Below are positions 45,037 to 55,536 of a DNA stretch of 64,000 nt, piece after piece (positions within the stretch are counted from its first letter, which is position 1; each line of letters starts with the position of its first letter). The notes under the pieces are model-generated. The model had not been told where the DNA came from and searched no databases. It saw only the letters and a list, made by a program, of their open reading frames with translations. The position numbers and the translations under genes are program-made. This DNA comes from Rhipidocladum racemiflorum (taxonomy: Eukaryota > Streptophyta > Magnoliopsida > Poales > Poaceae), in contig CM070570.1 of the NCBI GenBank assembly GCA_036346355.1, forward strand, positions 44,097,592-44,161,591, given 5' to 3'.

Positions 45037-45247
45037 CTCCCTCCATCCCATTATATAAGGCGTAACTCCTACCAACGCAAGACCAAGGAAGTAGTTGCGT
45101 TGTACGGGGCTTGAGGGGGTTAATGCATGCATGCATGCGCATAAGAGATGGAAGAGAAGCCAGAACAGGAGCCGAGGAGAGGCCGTGCCCTGTATTCTGG
45201 GACTTGCAAAAAAAGCAGTTATGCCTTATATTTTGGGATGGAGGGAG
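45037..45247. mobile_element. Stowaway-like (Tc1/mariner) MITE, 211 bp
   Basis: Terminal inverted repeats CTCCCTCCATCCCA and TGGGATGGAGGGAG are exact and are flanked by TA on both sides (45035-45036 and 45248-45249), the Tc1/mariner target site. This terminus is the common grass Stowaway-type end. An (ATGC)n-like stretch lies inside near 45122. There is no coding capacity. Confidence 0.9.
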
Positions 45248-45249
45248 TA

Positions 45250-45834
45250 AAATATTAATTTTAATAACGCCAGATCACACGTGCACCAGCTTCAACAATC
45301 CGATCGATCGATGCCAGATGCATGCCGGCCTCGCTCGATTGAGCTCATCATGTCGAGCCGCCGGCCTCGGAGCATCTAGTTCCATTAACATGCTTATTAA
45401 GTGCGTTTGGTTGCCTGTACCAAGTGATACATGTATGAGATGGTTTAAGAAAAAAATCATCCATGAATTTGGTTGCTTGAATGGAACCATCCTATCCTGG
45501 ATCAAATGATACAAATTTGAGGAATATTCCCTCTAGATGCTGAACTATCTCATTCACCCAGTGGCGGAGACAGCCGTTGGCACGGTTGGGCCATGGCCCA
45601 ACCAATGCCCGGCCTACCGGCCCACTCAGTACTCGAAGAGACACTGCCCTGCCGCCATCGCTAGGACGCGGACACCGAGAGATATCTCACCTAGATCAAG
45701 GATCGGTAGGGATACGCCGGACGCCGCCATAATTGCCGAGAGACGCTGGATCAAGGATCGGTAGTCGATAGGGATACGTGGATATGTCGCCTCGCAAGTC
45801 GCAAGTCTACCACCACTACTACAAAACCGGCTAC
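45250..45834. other. Unassigned sequence between the Stowaway MITE and the gag-only element
   Basis: No gene is recognised. The bases gtgcgtttggttgcctg near 45400 resemble grass MITE termini, and CAGTGGCGGAGA at 45559 resembles a hAT terminus, but neither has a partner or TSD here. A short direct duplication of ctggatcaaggatcggta-like sequence occurs near 45690-45765. Confidence 0.3.
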
Positions 45835-45839
45835 CACAA

Positions 45840-46761
45840 TGATGAGGACATCACTTCCATGGATGCGGCCATGCCTACAAACCCAATTGAAGCCAACAAT
45901 GTAATACAAGGGCCAATTACTCGAGCTCGCGCACGTTAATTCAATTGCCAGGTGAATGCGTTCCTCGGGTTGCATACAAATAATTTAATGAATGGAATGC
46001 TATTTAATCCTTATGATAATTTTATTGTCCTTAGGAACCAAGGAGAATGATTCCCAAACGTCAAGCATGAAGCCAATTCTTCCGGTGCACAAGTTCAACT
46101 CGGATTCGGCCTCCGGGACAGCACCAACTTAAAACGACCATAACTTTTGATCCACAAGGGTGTTTGAGGTCTATGAGTACTGGTTTGAAAGGTTTCAATG
46201 TCCTCTTTCCAACGGATCTGGCCCCACCTCCAAATTCCTTACGAGTCAACGGGAATCTACAAAACAAGTTCGGTCATCTTTTCAAATCTGAGTCAAACTA
46301 GGAATAGGAGTCCTACTCGGCCATGGATGTGGTTTGGACGACCCTAGCCTGGTTTTGGCCTCCTATTTCTCCTATATATAGCTAGGGAGTCCCCCAAAAT
46401 AACTTGGGTTTTGGTTATTTGATAGTTTAGCCTTTTGCTACTATTTGAGTCTTTTAGACGTGCTCAACGGCCGCCTAACAAGCTCCTTGTATCGGAACCC
46501 CAACTTTTCAATACTTCATCTATATTTGCAATTTTAGATTGATTTTGCCTTGTTCTTGCTTGTTCTTCGATTGCTTGCAGGAATTGATCTTCGTGATCAG
46601 GTTGATTGTGCCCACGGCAAGGTCAATAACCCTTTGGAGTTGGTTTAGCGATTGCTAAGGCGCATCATCGTTGTAGTTGAAGTCGGATCGTCAAAGTCGT
46701 CTCCACCCAAATCGAAGGTTATCATTCTCATCGAAAGATCGGGACACCCAGTGTTACATCA
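45840..46761 (+). repeat. 5' LTR of the gag-only element (922 bp)
   Basis: Ends are TGATG and CATCA. A TATA box, TATATATA, is at 46373-46380. The first 110 bases repeat the coding end seen in the 3' LTR (GPITRARAR) because the reading frame runs into the LTR in the 3' copy. Confidence 0.9.
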
Positions 46762-46763
46762 AG

Positions 46764-46775
46764 TGGTATCAGAGC
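46764..46775 (+). other. Primer-binding site of the gag-only element
   Basis: TGGTATCAGAGC two bases after the 5' LTR end, matching initiator tRNA-Met. Confidence 0.9.
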
Positions 46776-47965
46776 TTCAGTTGATCGGTGAGAATATCAG
46801 TGCCTTAGGTTAGTTTTTGATTTCTGTCCTAAATTGAAAACTACTCCACAAAAATTCAACCTTTAGTTTCAATCTGTTATTTTAGTGAGTTTTGTTAGGT
46901 TTTGATCCATTAGAGTTCATGTTTTAGTTGTTGATCTTTCTCTTTCTTCGCGTCGCTTCAATCCTTCAATTCTGTCCAGTTTGGTGTTTCGAGCATAACT
47001 TTGACATACGAACTCGGATTTTTGTGTTCTTGCACTCTATTGAAAGCTGAGGATATAAGCTTCAATTCCTTCCACAGTCAACCAATCAAATTTGGTGACC
47101 TTCAAGCATTAATCTAGGCGACAAGTCTGCTGCCCTAGAAAGACATTAGTACACCTACTTTTGGGAACCAATTCATCCTTTGTGAACATTTTGATCCTAT
47201 TTGAGACTAGCTTGTTGATATTGCTTAGGGCTGCTCTACTTGATACATTGCATAATCTTCAGTTATCATATCATATTATCTTATGACACCGAGTTAGGGA
47301 TTCCAAAACTTTGTTCATACTAGTGTTGGCCGAAAGTCACCAAAAGAAAGAAAAGAGAAAGAGCCAAAAGGCCAAAAACAAAAAAAAAGAAAAGAAAAAA
47401 GAAAATTTTGGCCGGTCGCACTACAATGAGCAAAACCCTAATTTGTGTTCGTTACTTTTTATATTGTATTAGTGAGCAATCTTGTGCCCTTTTTACATTC
47501 TCAAAGCAATAAGTTAGCGTCTCTCTATGACTTGTGCAATAGAGCTTTTGGTGCATCACTTATATTTTATAGCTCATTCCTTGATTGCATAAGTGCCATT
47601 ATCTTTGCGTGTGTGTTGCCTTCAAATTCACTTATATCTTTGAGATCGGCAACTAGGGCTTGTGAATTCTAGTTTGGATCATTACTTATCATTACAATAA
47701 CTAGAATTATCAGATTGCATAGGAAATAAATATTGCCTATCCAAGCTCCACATCCAACCTCGTACTTTTATTCAGTCCCTTGGCAATCGCTTTATCCAAG
47801 CTTCGGAGAACTTTTGATGACGCCAACGGCCGTCATCACCTACTGCATGTAAGAACTTGTAAGAGCTTTGGTTATAGGCTTGAATGTTGAGAGAATTGCC
47901 ACCACCTCCTTGTAGTTGATAGGAACATTATACTTGTTATATTGTTTTCTTGTCTTCTACTAACC
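46776..47965 (+). other. Untranslated leader of the gag-only element
   Basis: About 1.2 kb without a convincing reading frame. It holds an A-rich purine tract (47336-47406). Leaders of this length are common in plant gypsy elements and carry the packaging signal, which cannot be located by eye. Confidence 0.5.
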
Positions 47966-49904
47966 ATGTTAGGTGATGAGGATTCGATGCATCACTCTCC
48001 ACGCGCAAAGGGAATTGTTGCTAGAATGTTGCTGCAAGAAGACCGCCTCCGGTCTATCGAGACCGCTCAGGGAGTTGCTAACACTAATCTTGCTACTATT
48101 TTGTCTAGACTTGATACGCTATGTGCACGCTCTAACTTCCAATCCTCCACTTCATCTTCTAAGCAACAAAAATGACATACTACATGCTCAGGTACATGTT
48201 GATGATGATTCCCTAGATAAGGTTAAATTCACCATTCCACCTTTTAATGGTCAATATGATCCTGATGCCTACATTAATTGGGAGTTAGCAGTAGACAAAG
48301 AATTTGGCAAGTATGATTTGTCTGAAAATGAAAAGATTAGGATTGCTACTAGTGTGCTAAATGGATATGCATTAACATGGTGGAAGCATATTTGTAGAAA
48401 AGAGAGAAAACCTGAAAATTGGAAGGCCATGAAAAGACTTATGAGAATTGATTATGTTCCTGAATATCATACTGAATTTTTGTATACTAGACTCCAATGC
48501 TTTAAACAAGGAAATAAATGCGTTAAGGAATACTATGAACGATTGCAAAATCATTTGTTGTGTTATGGTTTTGTTGAAGGAGAAGAGGCAACCGAAAATA
48601 GATTTTTGAGTGGACTTAATCAAGAAATTCAGGATGCTCTTGTTGATGAAATGTATAGTTCTATTTCAGAATTGGTTAAATGTGCTTGTAGAGTTGAGAA
48701 AATGCTTGTTGAATCCTTGAAAGAATCATTAGCTTCAATTGAGGCGCCCATTGTTGCACCTTCTTTTTTAGCTAACATTTTGCAGAAAAGTGAGCACCAT
48801 CGAGAGAATGATGAAGAGCATATGGAGAAAGAAACGATCAGTACTACCCCATGTGTAAGTGAAGAGATAATAGTTGAAGTAACACCTACAACAGCTGACG
48901 AGAACTTACAAGGTAATGTAACAGGTATGGACTCTACACATGGAGAAAATAATTTTGAAGAGCTAAAACTGTCCACAAATCATGCTATCGTTGAGCAACT
49001 ATTAGTGGAACCGATTGCTGATTTTGCTTTGTTACAAGATGATTTGCTTGCTATTTCTTGTGATAAAGAAGAGTTGTGTAATAATACTTCACTTATATCC
49101 ATGAAACAACTAGTGAGTGGACATGTTACTTTTGTTAACACACTAGACATTTGTGCTGAAAATAAACATGTCATTCACATTGCAAGCGAAAATGATGAGT
49201 TGAAATTGATGTCTTCTTTAGATACATTAGGCTACATTGAATTTGATGTTCCATGTGTTCTGAATTATTTAGAGGAGAGACATTTTGTACATTCTGATTT
49301 GTCCAGGTTATCGCAAAATATTTTCCATGTTATTTGCAAAAATAGTGAGAAAGGAGAGTATAAAGCCGATCGAGTTTACATTTATTCAGATTTTGAACCT
49401 CTGCTTGCCGTGCAACAATGTCATCAATTTGATAAGTGCCATATCACTAATCATGTCATATCAAGTACTTTTGATTCAACTTACAAGTCACATGATAGTT
49501 TTCAAGAAAGGGAGTATATGGTTGATAGAGATTCTCGATCCATTGATTTGATTGCAAATGTGCATGCTACTTTGTTTCCTGTCGCTCCTAACATTTTTCA
49601 GGATAATATGATGGAGTCGAGGACGACTCCACTTCAAGAAAGGGAGGATGATGAGACCATGCTCATCATGGACAGAACTAACAATGCAAACATATGGTCA
49701 TCACCAAGATGGTCACAACCAAGTGTTGCTGCAATTATATCAACTGCATGGCTTCATCGACCCCCCACCTTGGCCAGGACCATTAAGTTGGCGACACTTC
49801 ACGGTATCCTCTACTTCGTATGCATCTACTACGATGGCTCCATGTGCATGGCTTTATCGACCCCCACCTTGGCCAGATTTAAAGACATACTTGAGAGAAG
49901 ATGA
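47966..49904 (+). CDS. Gag-like protein of the non-autonomous element (one frameshift)
   Basis: An N-terminal segment starts at ATG 47966 (MLGDEDSMHHSPRAKGIVAR, then a coiled-coil-like LLQEDRLRSIETAQG) and stops at 48175. The capsid core is in another frame that is open through 49904: FTIPPFNGQYDPDAYINWE, LTWWKHICR, EFLYTRLQCFKQGNKCVKEY, ATENRFLSGLNQEIQDAL. These are the conserved signatures of the plant retrotransposon gag (UBN2/Retrotrans_gag-like) domain. Either one frameshift near 48150 split the gene or the capsid is translated from its own start. A long acidic, low-complexity C-terminal region without a zinc knuckle follows; no protease DTG/DSG is visible. A second overlapping frame (49648-50136) carries the terminal RARARQFNCQVNAFL sequence into the 3' LTR. 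Confidence 0.75.
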
Positions 49905-49932
49905 TGAGCTTGAGTCGAGGACGACTCAAATT

Positions 49933-49946
49933 CAAGAAGGGGAGGA
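49933..49946 (+). other. Polypurine tract of the gag-only element
   Basis: CAAGAAGGGGAGGA lies directly before the 3' LTR start TGATGAGG. It is inside a reading frame (QEGEDDED), which explains why coding sequence extends into the LTR. Confidence 0.8.
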
Positions 49947-50864
49947 TGATGAGGACATCACTTCCATGGATGTGGCCATGCCTACAAACCCAATTGAAGC
50001 CAACAATGTAATACAAGGGCCAATTACTCGAGCTCGCGCACGTCAATTCAATTGCCAAGTGAATGCGTTCCTCGGGTTGCATACAAATAATTTAATGAGT
50101 GGAATGCTATTTAATCCTTGTGATGATTTTCCTTAGGAACCAAGGATAAGGATTCCCAAACGTCAAGCATGAAGCCAATTCTTCCGGTGCACAAGTTCAA
50201 CTAGGATTCGGCCTCCAGGACAGCACCAACTTAAAACGACCATAACTTTTGATCCACAAGGGTGCTTGAGGACTATGAGTACTGGTTTTAAAGGTTTCAA
50301 CGTCCTCTTTCCAACGGATCTGGCCCCACCTCCAAATTCCTTACGAGTCAACGGGAATCTACAAAACCAGTTCGGTCATCTTTCCAAATCCGAGTCAAAC
50401 TAGGAATAAGAGTCCTACTCGGTCATGGATGTGGTTTGGACGCCCCTAGCCTGGTTTTGGCCTCCTATTTCTCCTATATATAGCTAGGGAGTCCCCCAAA
50501 ATAACTTGGGTTTTGGTTATTTGATAGTTTAGCCTTTTGCTACTATTTGAGTCTTTTAGATGTGCTCAACGGCCGCCTAACAAGCTCCTTGTATCGGAAC
50601 CCCAACTTTTCAATACTTCATCTATATTTGCAATTTTAGATTGATTTTGCCTTGTTCTTGCTTGTTCTTCGATTGCTTGCAGGAATTGATCTTCGTGATC
50701 AGGTTGATCGTGCCCACGGCAAGGTCAATAACCCTTTGGAGTTGGTTTAGCGATGGCTAAGGCACATCGTCGTTGTACGTTGAAGTCGGATCGTCAAAGT
50801 CGTCTCCACCCAAATCGAAGGTTATCATTCTCATCGAAAGATCGGGACACCCAGTGTTACATCA
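49947..50864 (+). repeat. 3' LTR of the gag-only element (918 bp)
   Basis: Collinear with 45840-46761 apart from scattered substitutions and short indels. TATA box at 50475-50482. It is followed by the TSD cacaa. Confidence 0.9.
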
Positions 50865-50871
50865 CACAAGC

Positions 50872-53800
50872 TGTAACACCCCGGCATTTAATATGCCCGA
50901 ATGCTACCAAACATAGACTAAGCAACCTCTAAATACCTACAATTACAAGTAAATTACAGCAAAGGAGCAAATGCTAATACCGAAAATTTCGGCAGCATCT
51001 CCTTTGTTTTTCCATGAATTGAAGCAACAATAATATTAACATGTCAAGATAGCATAATGAACAATAGCAATAACATGACCAATCAGAAATTCAACCTCCA
51101 TACAACTAAAGATATAAGTCTATCTGTCACATGTCAAATATGGCCTAATCATTTACTCATGACAACCAACGAAGCATCAAAACCACAATTTAGTTCAGTG
51201 AATTAACCATCATAACTAAAGGAGAGAACATGTCATTGTTTATTTGTGTGATGCAAAGTGATGGCGTGTGACTAGCTCCCTTTCCCGCATGCCGGTTTCA
51301 TGGTACCTAAGAAAAACACATAAACACAAGCGTGAGTTCATCACTCAGCAAGTATATTGCAATGGAACAAGAAAATACATTCCAATACCTTCATCACCAC
51401 TTTTCACATACGACATCATACACATCTCATATTCATAGTGTAAGCATATCATTGACATCATCATATATCATCATCATTTAACATCCTCATATAATGCAAT
51501 GCAATGCGATGCGATGCACATATCTCCTGAAAACTCATACCGGTATGGTTGAGTACACACCCGTCGGTGTGCACCCTCTCCCCCCTTCCATCCCGAAGAT
51601 GGAGGGTGCCTACTCCTCGCTTCCCTACACCGCGGTGGATGGAATCACGATGTAGGACTTACTCATTGGCTCTCCGGAATAGTCATAACTTTCTCACAGA
51701 CCTTCCCCGGACTAGTTATGCTTTCTCACCGCCCGGGCCATGTATCATGCCATGTATGCAAATATGCCAACATCATAAATAACTTTGTACATTAACACAT
51801 GGCATCATAACATAATAAGCATATTCATCATATCAATGGCAAACATTAAAGCATGGCATGTGAACATATCATATATTCAATTTCAACTCAACAAAACTAG
51901 CAAACTACAACCCGCTACCCATTGCAATACACTTGCCTCAACCACGAGCGACGGATTGGCGATACGTAGAGGGCACCCCCGGGGTCACAACACCTGCACA
52001 TAGGCACCACACACACAAAATCATGCCCATAAAACCTGCAGATCCGTCCATTGGAGCGCTCCGCGACGAGGAGATCCGGTGGATTTGGAAGCAAGGAAGG
52101 AGATCGCGCGAACCGGGAGGAGATCCGTTGGGTTTTCGTTCGTCGGGCGAAGGTATGGCATGGGTGATCTATGGGTTGGGTGTAGGTGCTGTTCTAGAGG
52201 TCGATTTCACGTTTTTAGATCAAGTGGTGGTGCTGTCCATGGGTAGATTTGGGAGAAAACTAGAGTTGCCACGTTCTCTGTTTCGGGCAGATTGAGCAGT
52301 CGACCTAGGGTTTGGGTTTTCGCCATTTTATAATTAGAATTTGGTCGGCCGCCTATTGAAGAAGTTGTAGGTAATTTCAATACCTTTCATTGGGTATAAA
52401 TAACGAGCAATTCCGCCAAGCCGTTTGAAAGTTATGCTCATTTTACCGAACGTGTTAAAAACTGTGACGTGATTGGAACAGATCACGGTATTTTGTAGAT
52501 TAAACAACCTTAGAGTCCGAATCAGCTTTTCCATATACTGAGAAAAAGTTAGGAAATTTCCTAAGCTATGCGAGGATGTACTCGTTTAATCGATTCAAAG
52601 TCGTAGAACCCGAGTTATGCTCGTTGCAAGTCTGCTATCCCGACGGGACAGAACCTCTGTTTTTGGGTTGTGCGGGTAGTTTGCGAAGTCGGGGTAGAAG
52701 AGTGTTTGCGTATTGTTTTGTGGGCATGATTTTCAGTGTGTGGTGCCTATGTGCAGGTGTTGTCACCCCGGGGGTGCCCTCTACGTCTCGCCAACCCATC
52801 GCCCGTGGTTGAGGCAAGTGTATTGGAATGGGTAGCGGGTTGTAGTTTGCTAGTTTTGTTGAGTTGAAATTGAATATATGATATGTTCACATGCCATGCT
52901 TTAATGTTTGCCATTGATATGATGAATATTCTTATTATGTTATGATGCCATGTGTTAATGTACAAAGTTATTTATGATATTGGCATATTTGCATACATGG
53001 CATGATACATGGCCCGGGCGGTGAGAAAGTCATAACTAGTCCGGGGAAGGTCGGTGAGAAAGTTATGACTATTCCGGAGAGCCAATGAGTAAGTCCTACA
53101 TCGTGATTCCATCCACCGCGGTGTAGGGAAGCGAGGAGTAGGCACCCTCCATCTTCGGGATGGAAGGGGGGAGAGGGTGCACACCGACGGGTGTGTACTC
53201 AACCATACCGGTATGAGTTTCCAGGAGATATGTGCATCGCATTGCATTGCATGGCATTATATGAGGATGTTAAATGATGATGATATATGATGATGTCAAT
53301 GATATGCTTACACTATGAATATGAGATGTGTATGATGTCGTATGTGAAAAGTGGTGATGAAGGTATTGGAATGTATTTTCTTGTTCCATTGCAATATACT
53401 TGCTGAGTGATGAACTCACGCTTGTGTTTATGTGTTTTTCTTAGGTACCATGAAACCGGGATGCGGGAAAGGGAGCTAGTCACACGTCATCACTTAGCAT
53501 CACACAAATAAACAATGACATGTTCTCTCCTTTAGTTATGATGGTTAATTCACTGAACTAAATTGTGGTTTTGATGCTTCGTTGGTTGTCATGAGTAAAT
53601 GATTAGGCCATATTTGACATGTGACGGATAGACTTATATCTTTAGTTGTATGGAGGTTGAATTTCCGATTGGTCATGTTATTGCTATCGTTCATTATGCT
53701 ATCTTGACATGTTAATATTATTGTTGCTTCAATTCATGGAAAAACAAAGGAGATGCTGCCAAAATTTTCGGTATTAGCATTTGCTCCTTTGCTGTAATTT

Positions 53801-53878
53801 ACTTGTAATTGTGGTATTTAGAGGTTGCTTAGTCTATGTTTGATAGCATTCGGGCATATTAAATGCCGGGGTGTTACA
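50872..53878 (+). repeat. Palindromic LTR: 3007-bp LTR made of two inverted 1164-bp arms
   Basis: The left arm (50872-52035) is the near-identical reverse complement of the right arm (52715-53878); the loop is 52036-52714. The outer ends are TGTAACACCCCGGCATTTAA and its inverse. The right end is followed after two bases by a PBS, so the right arm is the 3' half of an LTR (it has the TGCTGAGT...ACTCACG motif at about 53399 in normal orientation) and the left half is an inverted copy of it. No PBS or PPT lies on the left side, which borders host sequence ggctaccacaagc (split by the gag-only insertion). Confidence 0.85.
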
Positions 53879-53880
53879 GT

Positions 53881-53892
53881 TGGTATCAGAGC
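53881..53892 (+). other. Primer-binding site after the palindromic LTR
   Basis: TGGTATCAGAGC two bases after GTGTTACA. It shows that the palindrome is used as, or derives from, a 5' LTR and not a DNA-type foldback element. Confidence 0.8.
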
Positions 53893-55536
53893 GGGCTGTA
53901 GGTCCCTAGAATGTGTATTTTTTTAGTGTCATGCTATAGGGTACAACTAAAATGTGATGTGGAATAACTTAGAAACATGGCTTAGGTTTTAACTAAAATT
54001 TTGTCATAGGATAGCAACATTAAAACTTGCAAAAGTGGTATAACTAATCTAAAATTTGACACACATGGATGCATAGTAGGAAAAAGGTATGGGTATCGTT
54101 GCTTACGCTTAAATGTTGTATTTATGCTTTGATGTTGAACGCTAAAGTTGGTAATGTATGTTGCCATGTTATTTAGAGATTTGATTGTATTGTTCTTGGT
54201 ATTGTGATAAAGTGGGGTGGTGGTGCCGAAGGGTTTCGGTTACCCCTTTTTGTTCATAGTAAGGGTGTGGTTTGACGGTGTGGCTGTTTAACGCCATTAC
54301 CGAAGAACTATTAACCCCTGTGGGAGTAGAGTGCTTATCTTTTCTGTCATAGATCGAATAGTTGACTGGAGACAAATGGAAGAGTTGGTGGTGGATTCCT
54401 TCGTATGTTCCGTAGGCGGTCGGTTTTGGTTGGTTTTCTTGGCTTGAGTTGACTGAAATCAAAAGAAAAGTGTTTGGTATTGGATTTTCGCGGATTGTTC
54501 CGTAGGCGGTTTGCGGTTTTGTCTTCCTTGGTTGAAGACGAAGAAGAAGAGTTTTGAGTGGCGCGTCTGTTGGTCATAATTTTTGCTTTGACACCCGGTT
54601 TCGCTGGTTATTGTGGATTGTCTTGGGGAGGAAACATATGTGGTTGTTGTCCTCCCTATCTAAAAAAGAGTTGAAGTTCTCCTAGTGCCGACCATAGGTT
54701 GGGTGCAGCTAAGTTTTGAATCTTTATCGGAAAAGATTTGGTTGAACATTTGGTTTTCCCTAGTGCATCCTTCTTCCTTCATGGAAGTATAGATCTTGAG
54801 ATTTCTTGAAGAGTTTTGTGGGCAAATTTGGGAATTTGAGAGTTGAGCTCTCCTGCATTTCTGTTGGAGTTTTGTTTTTCTTCCTTGCCTGGAACAGGAG
54901 AAATTGTATATCGGTGTTTGTTCTGGTTTTTGAGTTGTGGTTATCTTTAAAAAGTGGAGTTGCATCCTGTTTTGTCAAAAGTGAAAATGGTTGTTTAGCA
55001 TGTCATGTAGTATGTAACAATGTGGTTTATGGAAATGATTTGTTCTTAAGTTAATTGGTGAGTTGAATTAGTTAAATGTAATATTTTTGTTTAGCTTAAG
55101 ATTAAATGAACTTCTAGTGTTGTAGATTGCTCTATAGCGAGAATGATTAAAGGTATTAATGTACATGCTTAGAATCGGTTGCTTTGCTTTAAAAGTGCTT
55201 ATGACCCCCGATTATGTTTAAAGTTTTAAACCCTGATGCATAGTTAAAACATTAAGATGATGTAGATCATTGTTATTGTTAAAGAAACTTTGCTGGTTGT
55301 TTAAAGATGTTCTAATCTAACGGGTTAATAGAGAAATTTAATCGTGTTGGCTAGTGGCTTTAACTTGGAAGTTGATTAGAGTTGCTATTTTTTGTTGTTG
55401 CAAACTACTAGTATATTTGGAAGTATGCAGTTGTGTCTCTATAATGCTAGTATTGATATCAATTGAGAAGATATAAGACTTATTGTTAATGATGTTGTTA
55501 AGGGCAGTGTTAATGCTAGTATTCAATCTATTTTAA
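53893..55536 (+). other. Leader/internal remnant of the palindromic-LTR element
   Basis: About 1.6 kb of AT-rich sequence without recognised coding similarity. It is cut at 55537 by the LTR of Tekay element 3. Reading frames present are short and unconserved. A gag start may have lain further right. Confidence 0.45.

Larger units (their letters stand above)
45840..50864 (+). mobile_element. Complete gag-only (non-autonomous) gypsy-like LTR retrotransposon
   Basis: It has two LTRs (45840-46761 and 49947-50864) that start TGATGAGGACATC and end TTACATCA, a 5-bp TSD cacaa (45835-45839 and 50865-50869), a PBS at 46764-46775 and a PPT at 49933-49946. The 3.2-kb interior codes for a gag-like protein and no protease, RT, RNase H or integrase. 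Structure and TSD show that it transposed as a unit, so it must have used proteins of an autonomous partner. The LTRs differ by a few per cent by eye. Confidence 0.88.

Noticed and set aside
45120..45138. (ATGC)n satellite start
   Set aside because: Only about four units within a MITE; too short to be informative.
45559..45580. Second hAT terminus CAGTGGCGGAGA
   Set aside because: No inverted partner or 8-bp TSD was found; kept only as a remark in the unassigned segment.
51549..51782. ORF of 77 codons in the left arm (and its mirror at 52972-53247)
   Set aside because: Present on both arms only because they are inverted copies; no recognisable protein family.
50872..53878. DNA-type foldback transposon
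   Set aside because: The right end is followed by a PBS two bases away and lacks a TSD there, which fits an LTR better.
54347..54577. Minus-strand ORF with Ser-rich N-terminus in the palindromic-LTR leader
   Set aside because: No conserved domain and low-complexity composition; probably chance.
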